Below are positions 8,725-18,545 of a stretch of DNA of 64,000 bases, in pieces. Position 1 is the first letter of the stretch; each line of letters begins with the position of its first letter. The notes beneath the pieces are model-generated. The model was not told the DNA's origin. It did not search any database and saw only the letters and a program-made list of their open reading frames with translations. The stretch comes from Streptococcus salivarius (GTDB lineage: Bacteria > Bacillota > Bacilli > Lactobacillales > Streptococcaceae), in assembly GCF_002094975.1 (NCBI RefSeq), contig NZ_CP015283.1, positions 915,501 through 979,500 on the forward strand, written 5' to 3'. The position numbers and the translations under genes were made by a program.

Positions 8725-9948
8725 ATGACACTAACATATTCAGAAATTATGGTTCGCTATGGTGAATTGTCTACTAAGGGCAAGAACCGTATGCGCTTTA
8801 TCAATAAACTTAGAAATAATATTAAAGATGTCCTATCCATCTATCCAGAAGTTAAAGTGACTTTTGATCGAGACCGTGGACATATCTACCTCAATGATAC
8901 AGACTACGAGCCAGTAGCAGAGTCTTTGAAGCAAATTTTTGGTATTCAAGCCTTTAGTCCTGTTTACAAGTTTGAAAAAGATGTCGAGGTTTTGAAAAAA
9001 GCTGTTCAAGACATTATGACTGGACTCTATCGTGATGGTCTTACTTTTAAAGTAACTGCTAAACGTAGTGACCATGACTTTGTTCTCGACAGTCGTGAGC
9101 TCAATCTTACTTTAGGAAATGCAGTTTTTGATGTATTGCCTGACATTAAGGCTCAGATGAAGGGACCAGATGTCAACCTTAAGGTAGAAATTCGTGCTGA
9201 GGCGGCTTATATTTCTCACGAGGAAATCAAAGGAGCAGGCGGTCTACCTGTAGGTACTGCTGGTAAAGGAATGCTCATGCTTTCAGGTGGGATTGATTCG
9301 CCAGTGGCAGGCTATCTTGCCCTTAAACGTGGCGTAGATATTGAAGCTGTCCACTTTGCAAGTCCTCCTTACACTAGCCCTGGAGCTCTTAAAAAGGCTC
9401 AAGATTTGACCCGTAAGTTGACTAAATTTGGTGGTAATATTCAGTTCATCGAAGTACCATTTACTGAAATTCAAGAGGAAATCAAAGAAAAAGCGCCAGA
9501 AGCTTATTTGATGACCTTGACCCGTCGTTTCATGATGCGTATTACTGACCGCATTCGTGAAGAACGCCGAGGCCTTGTGATTATCAACGGTGAGAGTCTT
9601 GGTCAGGTTGCCAGTCAGACTATGGAGTCTATGCAGGCGATTAATGCTGTCACATGTACGCCAGTGATTCGTCCAGTTGTCACTATGGACAAGTTGGAAA
9701 TCATTGATTTGGCACAAAAAATTGATACCTTTGACATCTCCATCCAACCTTTTGAGGATTGCTGTACTATCTTTGCACCTGACCGTCCAAAGACTAATCC
9801 AAAAATCAAAAATGTCGAACAATATGAACGTCGTATGGATGTTGACGCCTTGGTTGAACGTGCGGTTGCAGGAATCATGGTGACTGAAATCACACCTATT
9901 GAAGAGGCGCAAGACGAAGTGGATACACTTATCGAAGACTTGCTCTAG
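8725..9948 (+). CDS. thiI: tRNA 4-thiouridine synthetase ThiI (no rhodanese domain)
   Basis: 407 aa. A ferredoxin-like/THUMP region (about 1-165) binds tRNA, followed by a PP-loop ATPase domain with SGGIDS at residues 187-192, which adenylates U8. The C-terminal rhodanese domain of E. coli ThiI is absent, as is usual in Gram-positives, so sulfur transfer must come directly from the partner desulfurase encoded upstream. The ribosome site AAAAGGAAAAGGA is strong. Confidence 0.94.
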   Translation: MTLTYSEIMVRYGELSTKGKNRMRFINKLRNNIKDVLSIYPEVKVTFDRDRGHIYLNDTDYEPVAESLKQIFGIQAFSPVYKFEKDVEVLKKAVQDIMTGLYRDGLTFKVTAKRSDHDFVLDSRELNLTLGNAVFDVLPDIKAQMKGPDVNLKVEIRAEAAYISHEEIKGAGGLPVGTAGKGMLMLSGGIDSPVAGYLALKRGVDIEAVHFASPPYTSPGALKKAQDLTRKLTKFGGNIQFIEVPFTEIQEEIKEKAPEAYLMTLTRRFMMRITDRIREERRGLVIINGESLGQVASQTMESMQAINAVTCTPVIRPVVTMDKLEIIDLAQKIDTFDISIQPFEDCCTIFAPDRPKTNPKIKNVEQYERRMDVDALVERAVAGIMVTEITPIEEAQDEVDTLIEDLL

Positions 9949-10053
9949 TCTAGGAGGATACAGTACTAACATAGTAGTGCTTAGCTGCTACTAGAGTTAG
10001 GTATGTCGAAAAAGAAATGTCGATGTTGAACTTTTACCCAGAAAGGAAAATAC

Positions 10054-11565
10054 ATGACTGTTTATAACATCAATTTAGGAATCGGTTGGGCATCAAGTGG
10101 TGTTGAGTACGCCCAGGCCTATCGTTCTACAATTTTCAAAAACACAGGTATTAAGGCCAAATTTGTCTTTATGGATATGTTCTTGCAGGACAATCTTTCT
10201 GATTTGACCCGTAACATGGGGTTTGCGGATGAAGATATCATCTGGCTCTACAGCTATTTTACAGACCTAAAAATTGCTCCAACGACCTATACGGTCAAGG
10301 ATTTGGAAAAGGAAATTCCTTATGACATCACGCGTCGTGAGATTAATGGTAAAGTGGTTAAGCTCTTTTGTGCCAAGGAAGATATCTTCTATGCAGCCTA
10401 CTTGCGTAAAGAGGGTGAAGACATCGTTCACCGTGTGGAAAAAGTATCGCGTGGTTGCTTAATCCGTAAAGACTTTTACTCTTATACTAAGATGTTCACG
10501 GAGTACTACACACCGGTAGACAATAAGGCTCACCTCTATCAACGCCGTTTCTTCAATGAGGATGGTAGTGTTGCTTATGATGAAATTGTTGATGGTAAGG
10601 ATAGTGTCTTCCGTTTTCCAGATAAGATTTTGTCATCTAAGCATGAATTTATCGCCTACTTCATGTCTCAACTTGGTCTAACTGACCAAGATACCGTCAT
10701 CTTGGACCGTGCAACTGGTACGGGACAAGCTGTTTTCCGTAACACCAAACCTGCTAAGCTTGGGGTTGTGGTTCATGCAGAGCACTTTAGTGAAAATGCT
10801 GTGACAGACAAGACTATTTTATGGAATAACTTCTACGAGTACCAATTCAGCAATGCAGATAAGGTTGATTTCTTTATCACAGCGACAGAGCGTCAACGCA
10901 GCATTATGCTAGACCAGTTCAATAAATACACACCATTTACACCTCATATCGGAACCATCCCTGTGGGAAGTGTGGATAAACTGAGAAAGCCTGAAGGAGA
11001 GCGTAAACCATTCTCAATCATCACAGCCTCACGTTTGGCCAATGAAAAACACGTGGACTGGTTGGCCAAGGCTGTCGTTAAGGCTAAAGAAAGTCTGCCG
11101 CAAGTAAACTTTGATATCTATGGAACAGGTGCTGAAGAAGCCAAACTTAAGGCCATTATCGAGGAAAATCAAGCTCAGGATTATATCCACCTTAAAGGTC
11201 ACCAAGACTTAACAGAAGTCTACAAGGACTACGAACTTTACCTATCAGGTTCTAAGAGTGAAGGGTTTGGTTTGACACTTCTAGAAGCCGTGGGATCTGG
11301 TCTAGGTATGATTGGTTTTGATGTTCGTTATGGGAACCAAACCTTTATCAAGGATAATGAAAATGGGTACCTCATTCCTCGTTTTGAAAAAGATGATGAG
11401 CCTGCTATCGTGGCTGCCTTGGCAGAGAAAATTGTAGCCTTCTTCAATCGCTCAGATTTGGATCATGTTCATCAAGTCTCTTATGATATTGCCAAAGGCT
11501 TTTTGACAGAGGAAATCGAGCAGAAGTGGCTTAACTTAGTAAAGGAGATGACTAGTCATGATTAA
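10054..11565 (+). CDS. gtfA: GtfA-type glycosyltransferase (accessory Sec glycosylation family)
   Basis: 503 aa. The N-terminus (MTVYNINLGIGWASSGVEYA) and the C-terminal GT-B/GT4 nucleotide-sugar site (SKSEGFGLTLLEAVGSG) match the GtfA/Gtf1 family. GtfA transfers GlcNAc from UDP-GlcNAc to Ser/Thr of serine-rich repeat adhesins as the catalytic partner of GtfB. The gtfB start lies within its last codons (11558). No secA2, secY2, asp genes or serine-rich adhesin are next to it, so its substrate must be encoded elsewhere. Confidence 0.88.
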   Translation: MTVYNINLGIGWASSGVEYAQAYRSTIFKNTGIKAKFVFMDMFLQDNLSDLTRNMGFADEDIIWLYSYFTDLKIAPTTYTVKDLEKEIPYDITRREINGKVVKLFCAKEDIFYAAYLRKEGEDIVHRVEKVSRGCLIRKDFYSYTKMFTEYYTPVDNKAHLYQRRFFNEDGSVAYDEIVDGKDSVFRFPDKILSSKHEFIAYFMSQLGLTDQDTVILDRATGTGQAVFRNTKPAKLGVVVHAEHFSENAVTDKTILWNNFYEYQFSNADKVDFFITATERQRSIMLDQFNKYTPFTPHIGTIPVGSVDKLRKPEGERKPFSIITASRLANEKHVDWLAKAVVKAKESLPQVNFDIYGTGAEEAKLKAIIEENQAQDYIHLKGHQDLTEVYKDYELYLSGSKSEGFGLTLLEAVGSGLGMIGFDVRYGNQTFIKDNENGYLIPRFEKDDEPAIVAALAEKIVAFFNRSDLDHVHQVSYDIAKGFLTEEIEQKWLNLVKEMTSHD

Positions 11566-12877
11566 TTTATTTGAAAACTATAGTCAGGGTAGTTGGGATC
11601 TCCATTACTCACTGATTGTCGCTGGCTATGTAAATACAACAGTTTGTCTTTCAGATGATGGCTTTCTGCCTAGTGATGTGACCTCACCCTACCTTTATTT
11701 CACTGGTTTTGACAAGGTTCAAGGTTCTGCACTTTACTTTAATCAGGTCCCTGTGCCTGACTACTGGGAAATTATAGGAACGAATAGCAATGCGGAAATC
11801 TTCCGTTTTGATAAGAAACGTGGTCATATTCATTATGCGCATCCTGCTCACCAACGTCTGGTTAAAGCAGTGGACTGGTATGATGAGTCAGGACGCTTGC
11901 GCGTGACTGAACGCTACAATAACAAGGGCTACCGTTTCTCACAAACAACCTACAATGTTAAGCAAGAAGCGACCATTACGAGCTATTTCACTCCAGACAA
12001 CAAGGAAGTTATCGTCATCAACCATTTGACTAAAGACGTTATCTTGAATTGGAAAGACAAGGTCTACATTTTCAAAAACAAATCTGAATTTGTCGTCTTC
12101 TATCTTAAAGAAGCTGGTTATGATTTGAGTCGTATTCTATACAACTCATTGGCGACACCTTTCTTGACAACTATGAATCTTCCAAATTCTGGTCAAGACG
12201 TTCTCTTCTGGCAAGAACCTATCACTGATTCAGTTCCTGGGAATATGCGTCTGCTTCTTGAGAGCAACCATCGTCAGACTAAGATTGTTGTACAAGATTA
12301 CACAGCTTATACGAATCTTCTAAAGTTGGTTAGTCCAGAGCAGGCTTCTCGCGTGGCCTTCCTTGGATTCATGTATCCATTTGCCCGTCAGAACAACTTC
12401 CAAAATCAAGCGCTTATCTTGACCAACTCAGACCAGATTGAACATTTGGAAAGCATTGTCAGTGAAGTGCCTACCATGCATTATCATGTTGGGGCCATTA
12501 CAGAAATGTCAAGTCGCTTGATGGATTTGGCTAAATATAGTAATGTTAGCCTTTACCCTAATATTACGACAGAGCAGGTTAAGCGCCTTTATAAGGAAGC
12601 TGATTTCTACTTGGATATTAACCATCAAAATGAAATCTTGTCAGCGACACGTGCTGCCTTTGAAAATAACTTGCTTATCCTTGCCTTTACGAACACTAGC
12701 CATGGTCCTGAGTATACCGCGCCAAGTAATATCTTCTCACCAATGAATGCTGGTCAATTTAAGCAAACGCTTAAAGAAGCCTTGGGTAACCGTGACTTCC
12801 TTAATCACTTGCTTGATCGCCAACGTGAGCATGCTCATGTAGCAACACCAGAAGATTATAAGAAGATTATTGGTTAG
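11558..12877 (+). CDS. gtfB: GtfB-type glycosylation chaperone
   Basis: 439 aa, related to GtfB/Gtf2, the non-catalytic partner that binds the acceptor protein and stabilises GtfA. The N-terminus (MINLFENYSQGSWDLHYSL) is typical. A GT-B-like fold is expected, but the donor-site EGFG motif seen in GtfA is not evident. It overlaps gtfA by 8 bp, so the two are co-translated. Because the pair lies away from an accessory Sec locus, the target adhesin cannot be read from this window. Confidence 0.86.
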   Translation: MINLFENYSQGSWDLHYSLIVAGYVNTTVCLSDDGFLPSDVTSPYLYFTGFDKVQGSALYFNQVPVPDYWEIIGTNSNAEIFRFDKKRGHIHYAHPAHQRLVKAVDWYDESGRLRVTERYNNKGYRFSQTTYNVKQEATITSYFTPDNKEVIVINHLTKDVILNWKDKVYIFKNKSEFVVFYLKEAGYDLSRILYNSLATPFLTTMNLPNSGQDVLFWQEPITDSVPGNMRLLLESNHRQTKIVVQDYTAYTNLLKLVSPEQASRVAFLGFMYPFARQNNFQNQALILTNSDQIEHLESIVSEVPTMHYHVGAITEMSSRLMDLAKYSNVSLYPNITTEQVKRLYKEADFYLDINHQNEILSATRAAFENNLLILAFTNTSHGPEYTAPSNIFSPMNAGQFKQTLKEALGNRDFLNHLLDRQREHAHVATPEDYKKIIG

Positions 12878-12881
12878 GGAA

Positions 12882-13418
12882 ATGACATTAGAGGTTCGTA
12901 ACATTTATCCTCTGACACCAACATTTAAGAAGGTCGCTTCGCTTTATGAAGTGGCTTTTCCTGTAGAAGAGCGTCTCCCACTCTGGCAATTGTCTTGGAA
13001 CGGCTTGAAAAGAGGACAATCTTTCTTGGCCTACTTTGATCAGGAAGTCTTCGTTGGCTTGACCTATACCATTTATACTGGCAACCTGGTCTACCTACTT
13101 TTTCTTGCAGTTGAGGAAAGTAAACAATCTCAGGGATATGGCAGTCAGATTTTGGCACAAGTTAAGAAAGAAGCAGGGGTACGACCGTGTGTGCTTACGA
13201 TTGAACCCATGGATGAGGAGGATGCTTCTAACCGTAATCAGCGCTTAAAACGTTTAGCATTTTATGAGCGAAATGGCTATCAGCTATTGAATCACTTCTA
13301 TTTCGAGGGGACTGAACGCTATCAAATTTTGACAACGGATAGGAGCCTTTGTTTAGCTGATTTAGAGCAGGATCTAGCTAAGACCTTCTTAGGAAAATAT
13401 GGTATAAGGGTTGAGTAG
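12882..13418 (+). CDS. GNAT-family acetyltransferase
   Basis: About 178 aa from ATG 12882. It has a GNAT fold with the acetyl-CoA loop region EESKQSQGYGSQIL and a C-terminal AFYERNGYQLL segment. The frame also offers TTG at 12870, inside the gtfB end, preceded by AAGAAG; the ATG has AGGGA only 1 bp away, so the start is uncertain. It sits at the end of the gtfAB operon. The substrate is unknown. Confidence 0.8.
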   Translation: MTLEVRNIYPLTPTFKKVASLYEVAFPVEERLPLWQLSWNGLKRGQSFLAYFDQEVFVGLTYTIYTGNLVYLLFLAVEESKQSQGYGSQILAQVKKEAGVRPCVLTIEPMDEEDASNRNQRLKRLAFYERNGYQLLNHFYFEGTERYQILTTDRSLCLADLEQDLAKTFLGKYGIRVE

Positions 13419-13481
13419 GGGAATCATTACTTGGCTAAATATCAATGAGCAGAATAAGAATAATCAAAATAACTTTTTCTC

Positions 13482-13510
13482 TTGTCATTAGAGGGAAAAA
13501 ATGATAGAAT
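13482..13510 (+). promoter_or_regulatory. Promoter of the rplU-rpmA transcript
   Basis: TTGTCA (13482-13487), a 17-bp spacer and TAGAAT (13505-13510). The start of transcription near 13518 places the whole L21 leader in the 5' untranslated region. Confidence 0.75.
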
Positions 13511-13519
13511 TGTAACGTT

Positions 13520-13640
13520 GACTAAATGCACGTCCTGTGCAACCGCACGACTACTGTTTGCAAGTGGGTTCGTCCCCGCAGTACTAGGCGAGTCTTCACA
13601 GAGGGAAACCTCAGACACATTAAAAATCTTAATAGGAGGT
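13520..13640 (+). ncRNA. Ribosomal protein L21 leader RNA
   Basis: The untranslated region upstream of rplU has GC-rich complementary blocks around GTCCTGTGCAACCGCACGAC and GTGGGTTCGTCCCCGCAG, then AGGCGAGTCTTCACAGAGGG. This is what the Firmicute L21 leader looks like. It is believed to bind L21 or otherwise autoregulate the operon. Assignment is by recognition; boundaries are approximate. Confidence 0.8.
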
Positions 13641-13645
13641 GCATC

Positions 13646-13960
13646 ATGAGCACATACGCAATCATCAAAACTGGTGGAAAACAAGTTAAAGTTGAAGTAG
13701 GTCAAGCAATCTACGTTGAAAAAATCAACGCTGAAGCAGGATCAGAAGTAACTTTTAACGAAGTTGTTCTTGTCGGTGGTGATAAAACTGTAGTAGGTAC
13801 TCCAGTTGTTGAGGGAGCTACTGTTGTCGGAACTATCGAAAAACAAGGTAAACAAAAGAAAGTTGTTACTTTCAAATACAAACCTAAAAAAGGTAGCCAC
13901 CGTAAACAAGGTCACCGTCAACCTTATACAAAAGTTGTTATCAACGCTATCAACGCGTAA
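13646..13960 (+). CDS. rplU: 50S ribosomal protein L21
   Basis: 104 aa, beginning [20 protein letters not shown], with a basic C-terminus ([18 protein letters not shown]). The start at ATG 13646 is fixed by the ribosome site AGGAGG 8 bp upstream; an open frame from 13526 in the same phase lies in the leader RNA and is not translated as L21. The gene is followed after only 35 bp by rpmA, without the protease gene usually found between them. Confidence 0.97.
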   Translation: MSTYAIIKTGGKQVKVEVGQAIYVEKINAEAGSEVTFNEVVLVGGDKTVVGTPVVEGATVVGTIEKQGKQKKVVTFKYKPKKGSHRKQGHRQPYTKVVINAINA

Positions 13961-13995
13961 GTTAGCGACTAATCACTAAGAAAGGACACAATCTT

Positions 13996-14286
13996 ATGTT
14001 GAAAACTCTTGAAAACTTGCAACTTTTCGCCCACAAAAAAGGTGGGGGTTCTACTTCCAATGGTCGTGATTCACAAGCTAAACGTCTTGGTGCTAAAGCA
14101 GCTGATGGACAAACTGTATCAGGTGGATCAATCCTTTACCGTCAACGCGGTACACACATCTACCCAGGTGTAAACGTAGGCCGTGGTGGTGACGATACAC
14201 TCTTCGCTAAAGTTGAAGGTGTTGTACGTTTCGAACGTAAAGGTCGCGACAAAAAACAAGTATCTGTATACCCAGTTGCTAAATAA
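13996..14286 (+). CDS. rpmA: 50S ribosomal protein L27 with cleavable leader
   Basis: 96 aa. The N-terminus [18 protein letters not shown] carries the Firmicute extension ending in a LQLFA-type motif. In staphylococci and relatives this is cut after FA by the cysteine protease Prp to expose the functional L27 N-terminus at the peptidyl transferase centre. The rest is a normal L27. It is cotranscribed with rplU. The prp (ysxB) gene normally between them is missing here. Confidence 0.97.
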   Translation: MLKTLENLQLFAHKKGGGSTSNGRDSQAKRLGAKAADGQTVSGGSILYRQRGTHIYPGVNVGRGGDDTLFAKVEGVVRFERKGRDKKQVSVYPVAK

Positions 14287-14293
14287 TTAAGCT

Positions 14294-14321
14294 AAAGTCT
14301 GCACTTTTGTGTAGGCTTTTC
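14294..14321 (+). terminator. Terminator of rplU-rpmA
   Basis: AAGTCTGCAC pairs with GTGTAGGCTT (with G-U pairs) around a TTTT loop and is followed by TTCTTT. Confidence 0.75.
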
Positions 14322-14343
14322 TTTATGAAAAAAGGAGAATCCT

Positions 14344-15039
14344 ATGCCTTTAAATCACTACCAACAAGAAGTGGGGCCAAGTCTAGCGGATGCTAGTCCA
14401 GGTAAGATGCCAGATGTTGCCCTATTAGAAGGTCGTTATTGTAGCGTTGAACATTTGACGGTGGCAGAGCATTATGAGGACATTTTAGACTTTTACTTTA
14501 CTAATCAGATTCTTTCTGATTGGACCTATATGTATGCGGATCCTTTTGAATCTGAAGAAGCTGTACGTCAGTGTTTGGAGGATTATGAGCAATCCCAGAA
14601 TCCTTATTTCTTTGCTATCAGGGATAAGGCTTCAGGTAAGGTTCTAGGAACCTTTTCACTTATGGCTATTACGCCGAAAAATCGAAGTGTTGAGATGGGG
14701 CGAGTGATTTTGGCACCTGCTTTACAAAAGACTCGAGCAGCCACAGAAGCTCAATATCTGCTTATGAAATATGTCTTTGAAGATCTTAACTATCGTCGTT
14801 ATGAGTGGAAATGTGATAGTCTCAACCGTCCTTCTGCCAATGCAGCCATGCGTTTAGGGTTCACCTATGAGGGGCGTTTTCGTAACCATGCTATCTATAA
14901 GGGACGTAGCCGTGATACGGACTGGTTCTCGATTATTGATAGTGAGTGGCCAGAACTTAAAAAGCGATTTGAGAATTGGCTAGCTCCTGAGAATTTTGAT
15001 GAAAAGGGACAGCAGAAACGTTCTTTAAGGGACTGTTAG
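14344..15039 (+). CDS. RimJ/RimL-like GNAT acetyltransferase
   Basis: 231 aa. The fold resembles RimJ/RimL-type N-acetyltransferases: GTFSLMAITPKNRSVEMGRV (beta strands), LQKTRAATEAQYLLMKYVFE (acetyl-CoA loop and helix) and NRPSANAAMRLGFTYEGRFR, the usual C-terminal signature. The substrate may be a protein N-terminus or a small amine and is unknown. It stands alone between two terminators. Ribosome site AAAAAAGGAG. Confidence 0.85.
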   Translation: MPLNHYQQEVGPSLADASPGKMPDVALLEGRYCSVEHLTVAEHYEDILDFYFTNQILSDWTYMYADPFESEEAVRQCLEDYEQSQNPYFFAIRDKASGKVLGTFSLMAITPKNRSVEMGRVILAPALQKTRAATEAQYLLMKYVFEDLNYRRYEWKCDSLNRPSANAAMRLGFTYEGRFRNHAIYKGRSRDTDWFSIIDSEWPELKKRFENWLAPENFDEKGQQKRSLRDC

Positions 15040-15046
15040 CTGGCAA

Positions 15047-15084
15047 TATAAGGGCTCTCTTCTGATGAAGGAGCCTTATTTTAG
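15047..15084 (+). terminator. Terminator after the RimL-like gene
   Basis: AGGGCTC pairs with GAGCCTT, with an inner CTTC/GAAG stem and a TGAT loop, followed by ATTTTA. Confidence 0.75.
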
Positions 15085-15238
15085 TAGTCTTAGTCCTAAA
15101 TCGAAGTTCCTACTTTTCTAGAGATTATTATCGCTGTCAAAATCAGTCTAAATACTCATTTTTCTGTCAATAATATTCCCATAATAAAGCATATTTATGC
15201 TATAATAAAGAGTAATTGTATCAAGGAGAATATGACTA

Positions 15239-15613
15239 ATGGATTTAATTCGCGAAAAAGTATTTGTTAACCGTTACCACTATGATGTTCGTAACCATGA
15301 GTGGGAAAAAGAGAATGGTGTTCCTAAAACAAATGTTGAAGTAACTTTCCAGTTGCACAATAAAGATGAAGAAGCTAACAATACGTCTGTTGTAGCTGTT
15401 TTGCAATTTATGATTGTCCGTGATGAGTTTGTTATCTCAGGGATTGTTTCTCAAATGGACCACATTCAAAACCGTATCGTCAATGAACCAAAAGACTTCT
15501 CACAAGAAGAAGCAGAAGCCTTGGCTGCACCGCTCTTGGATACGCTTCAACGTTTGACTTATGAAGTAACTGAAATTGCCTTGGATCGTCCAGGTATCAA
15601 TTTGGAGTTCTAA
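15239..15613 (+). CDS. DUF1149 family protein
   Basis: 124 aa, acidic and cytosolic, without signal or membrane segment (MDLIREKVFVNRYHYDVRN...). It matches the streptococcal/lactococcal DUF1149 family, which has no firm function. An extended -10 (TATGCTATAAT, ending near 15205) and AAGGAG precede it. The next gene, degV-like, starts 1 bp after its stop, so the two are translationally linked. Confidence 0.85.
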   Translation: MDLIREKVFVNRYHYDVRNHEWEKENGVPKTNVEVTFQLHNKDEEANNTSVVAVLQFMIVRDEFVISGIVSQMDHIQNRIVNEPKDFSQEEAEALAAPLLDTLQRLTYEVTEIALDRPGINLEF

Positions 15614-15614
15614 G

Positions 15615-16457
15615 ATGTCTCTTGCAGTTATTACGGATTCATCGGTTAATCTCCCTGCTGAAATTCAGGGCCATGCTGATGTTTATGTTTTAGATATTCC
15701 GGTCATCATTGAGGGGCAGCCTTTTGTTGAAGGAAAAAACTTGGATGTCAATCAGTTTTATGCGCAAATGGCAAACTCTGAGGAACTGCTCAAGACGTCG
15801 CAACCTAATCTAGCTGACTTGGATAACTTGCTTACGGAGTTGGAGGAGAAAGGTTATACCCATGTCATTGGGCTTTTCCTTTCTTCAGGAATCTCTGGTT
15901 TTTGGGCCAATAGTCAGATTTTGATTGAGGACCATGCCAAGTTGAAGATTACTTTTCCTGATACAAAAATCACAGCAGCTCCTATGGGAGCCATGGTGAG
16001 AAACGTTTTGCATTGGTCAGCCCAAGGGATGTCTTTTGAGAGCATTTTGAAGAAGCTTGAGGAACAAGTTGATCAAACGACGGCTTATATTCTTGTGGAT
16101 GATCTTAATCATCTGGTTAAGGGTGGCCGTTTGTCGAATGGTTCGGCGATTTTAGGAAATCTTTTGTCTATCAAACCTATTTTGAATTTTAATGACGAAG
16201 GAAAAATCGTTGTTTTTGAAAAGGTGCGTACAGAGAAGAAAGCTGTGAAACGTTTGGTTGCTCTAGCTGAGGAAAATCGTGAAATGGAACTTAGTATTCT
16301 TCACACGAATGCTCCTGAAAAAGCTGAAGATTTTAAAAGGCAGCTAGAAGCAGAGGGAATTAGCGTTTCAACAGTGGTATCCTTATGTGCTGTAATTGCG
16401 ACACACTTGGGTGAAGGAGCGCTAGTACTAGGTCTAACACCTAAATTTACCAAATAA
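15615..16457 (+). CDS. DegV family fatty-acid-binding protein
   Basis: 280 aa from ATG 15615, chosen because MSLAVITDSSVNLP is the usual DegV start; an in-frame ATG at 15576 lies inside the previous gene. DegV/FakB proteins bind a fatty acid and present it to the kinase FakA. Characteristic segments are TSQPNLADL, GLFLSSGISGFW and LNHLVKGGRLSN. Whether this copy works with FakA cannot be told from the sequence. Confidence 0.9.
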   Translation: MSLAVITDSSVNLPAEIQGHADVYVLDIPVIIEGQPFVEGKNLDVNQFYAQMANSEELLKTSQPNLADLDNLLTELEEKGYTHVIGLFLSSGISGFWANSQILIEDHAKLKITFPDTKITAAPMGAMVRNVLHWSAQGMSFESILKKLEEQVDQTTAYILVDDLNHLVKGGRLSNGSAILGNLLSIKPILNFNDEGKIVVFEKVRTEKKAVKRLVALAEENREMELSILHTNAPEKAEDFKRQLEAEGISVSTVVSLCAVIATHLGEGALVLGLTPKFTK

Positions 16458-16516
16458 GTACTATCCATCTGGGATGGGCTTGTCTATGATTAAGATCAAT
16501 AGAGAGGGAAAATAAC

Positions 16517-17284
16517 ATGTCTATTAAAGTTATTGTTGCTGGATTTAAAGGAAGAATGGGTTCAACTGCGGTTGAAATGGTCAAGGGAGATGACGAATTG
16601 ACTTTGGCTGCCTTGCTTGACCCATTTGCGACAGAAAAAGAAGTGGACGGTGTTCCTGTCTTCACAGATAAAGCGGATTTGGTTGGCTTTGACGCAGATG
16701 TCTGGGTGGATTTCACTATGCCAGCTGTTGCCTATGAAAATACTCGTTTTGCTTTGGAGAATGGTTTTGCACCAGTTGTGGGTACCACAGGATTTACTGA
16801 AGCACAAATTCAGGAATTGACAGACCTTTCTAAAGACAAGTCTATTGGTGGTTTGATTGCACCTAACTTTGCTATTGGTGCTATCCTTCTTATGAAGTTT
16901 GCGGTAGAAGCTAGTAAATATTTCCCAGATCTTGAAATCATTGAGCTTCACCATGACAAGAAAAAAGATGCGCCTTCAGGTACAGCGGTGAAAACAGCTG
17001 AACTTATCCGTGAGGTTCGCGAAACAAAACGTCAAGGTGCTGAGGATGAGGTGGAAACACTTGCTGGAGCACGTGGTGCTGAGTTTGATGGTTTCCGTAT
17101 TCACAGTGTGCGTTTGCCAGGACTTGTGGCTCACCAAGAGGTTATCTTTGGTGCTCAAGGAGAAGGTTTGACCTTGCGTCATGATTCTTATGACCGTATT
17201 TCCTTTATGGGTGGGGTTAACCTCGGTATTAAAGAAGTGGTTAAACGTGATCAGCTTGTTTATGGTTTGGAACATTTACTATGA
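16517..17284 (+). CDS. dapB: 4-hydroxy-tetrahydrodipicolinate reductase
   Basis: 255 aa. The N-terminal dinucleotide-binding motif [11 protein letters not shown] and the substrate-binding [15 protein letters not shown] are diagnostic of DapB. It uses NAD(P)H to make tetrahydrodipicolinate in lysine synthesis. The start has a GAGGGAAAA ribosome site. It overlaps cca by 4 bp (ATGA at 17281), an arrangement known in streptococci. Confidence 0.95.
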   Translation: MSIKVIVAGFKGRMGSTAVEMVKGDDELTLAALLDPFATEKEVDGVPVFTDKADLVGFDADVWVDFTMPAVAYENTRFALENGFAPVVGTTGFTEAQIQELTDLSKDKSIGGLIAPNFAIGAILLMKFAVEASKYFPDLEIIELHHDKKKDAPSGTAVKTAELIREVRETKRQGAEDEVETLAGARGAEFDGFRIHSVRLPGLVAHQEVIFGAQGEGLTLRHDSYDRISFMGGVNLGIKEVVKRDQLVYGLEHLL

Positions 17285-18483
17285 GATTAAGTTATTTGCC
17301 TTCTGAGTTTCAGAAGGCTTTACCAATATTAGAGAAGATTAAGTCAGCGGGTTTTGAGGCTTACTTTGTTGGTGGTTCGGTACGAGATGCCCTTCTTAAC
17401 CGTCCCATTCATGATGTAGACATTGCTTCGTCTTCATATCCTGAGGAGACCAAGCAGATCTTCGAGCGTACGGTGGATATCGGTATTGAGCATGGGACCA
17501 TTTTGGTCTTGGAAAATGGCGGTGAGTATGAGGTGACGACCTTCCGAACAGAGGACGTCTATGTAGATTATCGTCGTCCGTCTAGCGTGTCCTTTGTGCG
17601 TTCATTGGAAGAAGACCTTAAGCGTCGTGATTTTACAGTCAATGCTTTTGCTCTTAATGAAAATGCTGAGATTATCGACAAGTTTGATGGTCTTACTGAT
17701 TTGGACAATCATGTTTTGAGGGCTGTTGGTAAGGCTGAGGAACGCTTTAACGAGGATGCCCTTCGTATCATGCGAGGACTACGTTTTGCAGCGAGTTTAG
17801 ACTTTGATATCGAAGAAAAGACTTTTCAGGCTATGACCAGCCATGCCCCACTTCTGGAAAAGATTTCGATTGAGCGAAGTTTCATCGAGTTCGATAAGTT
17901 GCTTTTGGCCCCACATTGGAAAAAGGGAATCAAGGCACTTCTAGCGACTAAGGCTTATCAGTACCTTCCGGATTTTCAAGAAACTGCTGAAGAATGGCAG
18001 TCTTTTGTGGCAGACTATGTGGAGGACTTTAGATTTACAAGTTCTGAACAGGCTTGGGCGGCAACTCTTTTGGCTCTCAAGCATGATAATCCACGCTCTT
18101 TCCTTAAAAAATGGAAGACGTCTGTTAATTTCCAAAAGACAGTTCAGTCCTTGATTGAGATTTTCAATTTCCGTTTGGAGAGAGCCGTGACTAAACAAGA
18201 TGTTTATCAGTATGGTAAGGAGCTCTTAGAGGCGGCTGAAACTTTGAGACAGGCTCAGGGCTTGGACGTCGATTATGAGCGTATTGCCGATTTGGATGGT
18301 CAGTTGCTCATCCATGATAAGCACGAAATCGTTGTGAATGGTGGCACACTGATGAAGGAGCTAGGATTCAAACCTGGTCCGGACCTTGGACGTACACTTA
18401 AAGCCATTGAAAATGCCATCGTTGATGGGAAACTAGCTAATGACAAGGAAGCTATTATGGCCTTTGTTCAAGCGATGAAATAA
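17281..18483 (+). CDS. cca: CCA-adding tRNA nucleotidyltransferase
   Basis: 400 aa, a class II CCA-adding enzyme. The head domain has GGSVRD (31-36) and the metal-binding pair D45-V-D47 in HDVDIAS. The RRDFTVNA and [16 protein letters not shown] segments form the neck, followed by the C-terminal helical body and tail. It repairs or adds the 3' CCA of tRNAs. Coupled to dapB. Confidence 0.96.
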   Translation: MRLSYLPSEFQKALPILEKIKSAGFEAYFVGGSVRDALLNRPIHDVDIASSSYPEETKQIFERTVDIGIEHGTILVLENGGEYEVTTFRTEDVYVDYRRPSSVSFVRSLEEDLKRRDFTVNAFALNENAEIIDKFDGLTDLDNHVLRAVGKAEERFNEDALRIMRGLRFAASLDFDIEEKTFQAMTSHAPLLEKISIERSFIEFDKLLLAPHWKKGIKALLATKAYQYLPDFQETAEEWQSFVADYVEDFRFTSSEQAWAATLLALKHDNPRSFLKKWKTSVNFQKTVQSLIEIFNFRLERAVTKQDVYQYGKELLEAAETLRQAQGLDVDYERIADLDGQLLIHDKHEIVVNGGTLMKELGFKPGPDLGRTLKAIENAIVDGKLANDKEAIMAFVQAMK

Positions 18484-18507
18484 GTCTACGGACGTTATAA
18501 AAATGAC

Positions 18508-18545
18508 ACACCGCTACAGAGCATGCGTAGGATCCGTAGCGGTGT
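18508..18545 (+). promoter_or_regulatory. Stem-loop in front of the ABC-F gene
   Basis: ACACCGCTAC (18508-18517) pairs perfectly with GTAGCGGTGT (18536-18545) around an 18-nt loop. The sequence after it (TATTTG) is a poor T-run, and the ribosome site of the ABC-F gene lies about 10 nt downstream. It could be the cca terminator or a 5' regulatory hairpin for the ABC-F gene. Confidence 0.6.

Noticed and set aside
9283..9972. Long open frame (229 aa) opposite thiI
   Set aside because: A shadow of the conserved thiI coding sequence; no ribosome site or family resemblance.
13526..13645. N-terminal extension of L21 beginning at ATG 13526
   Set aside because: The extension lies in the structured L21 leader; the AGGAGG site and family alignment fix the start at 13646.
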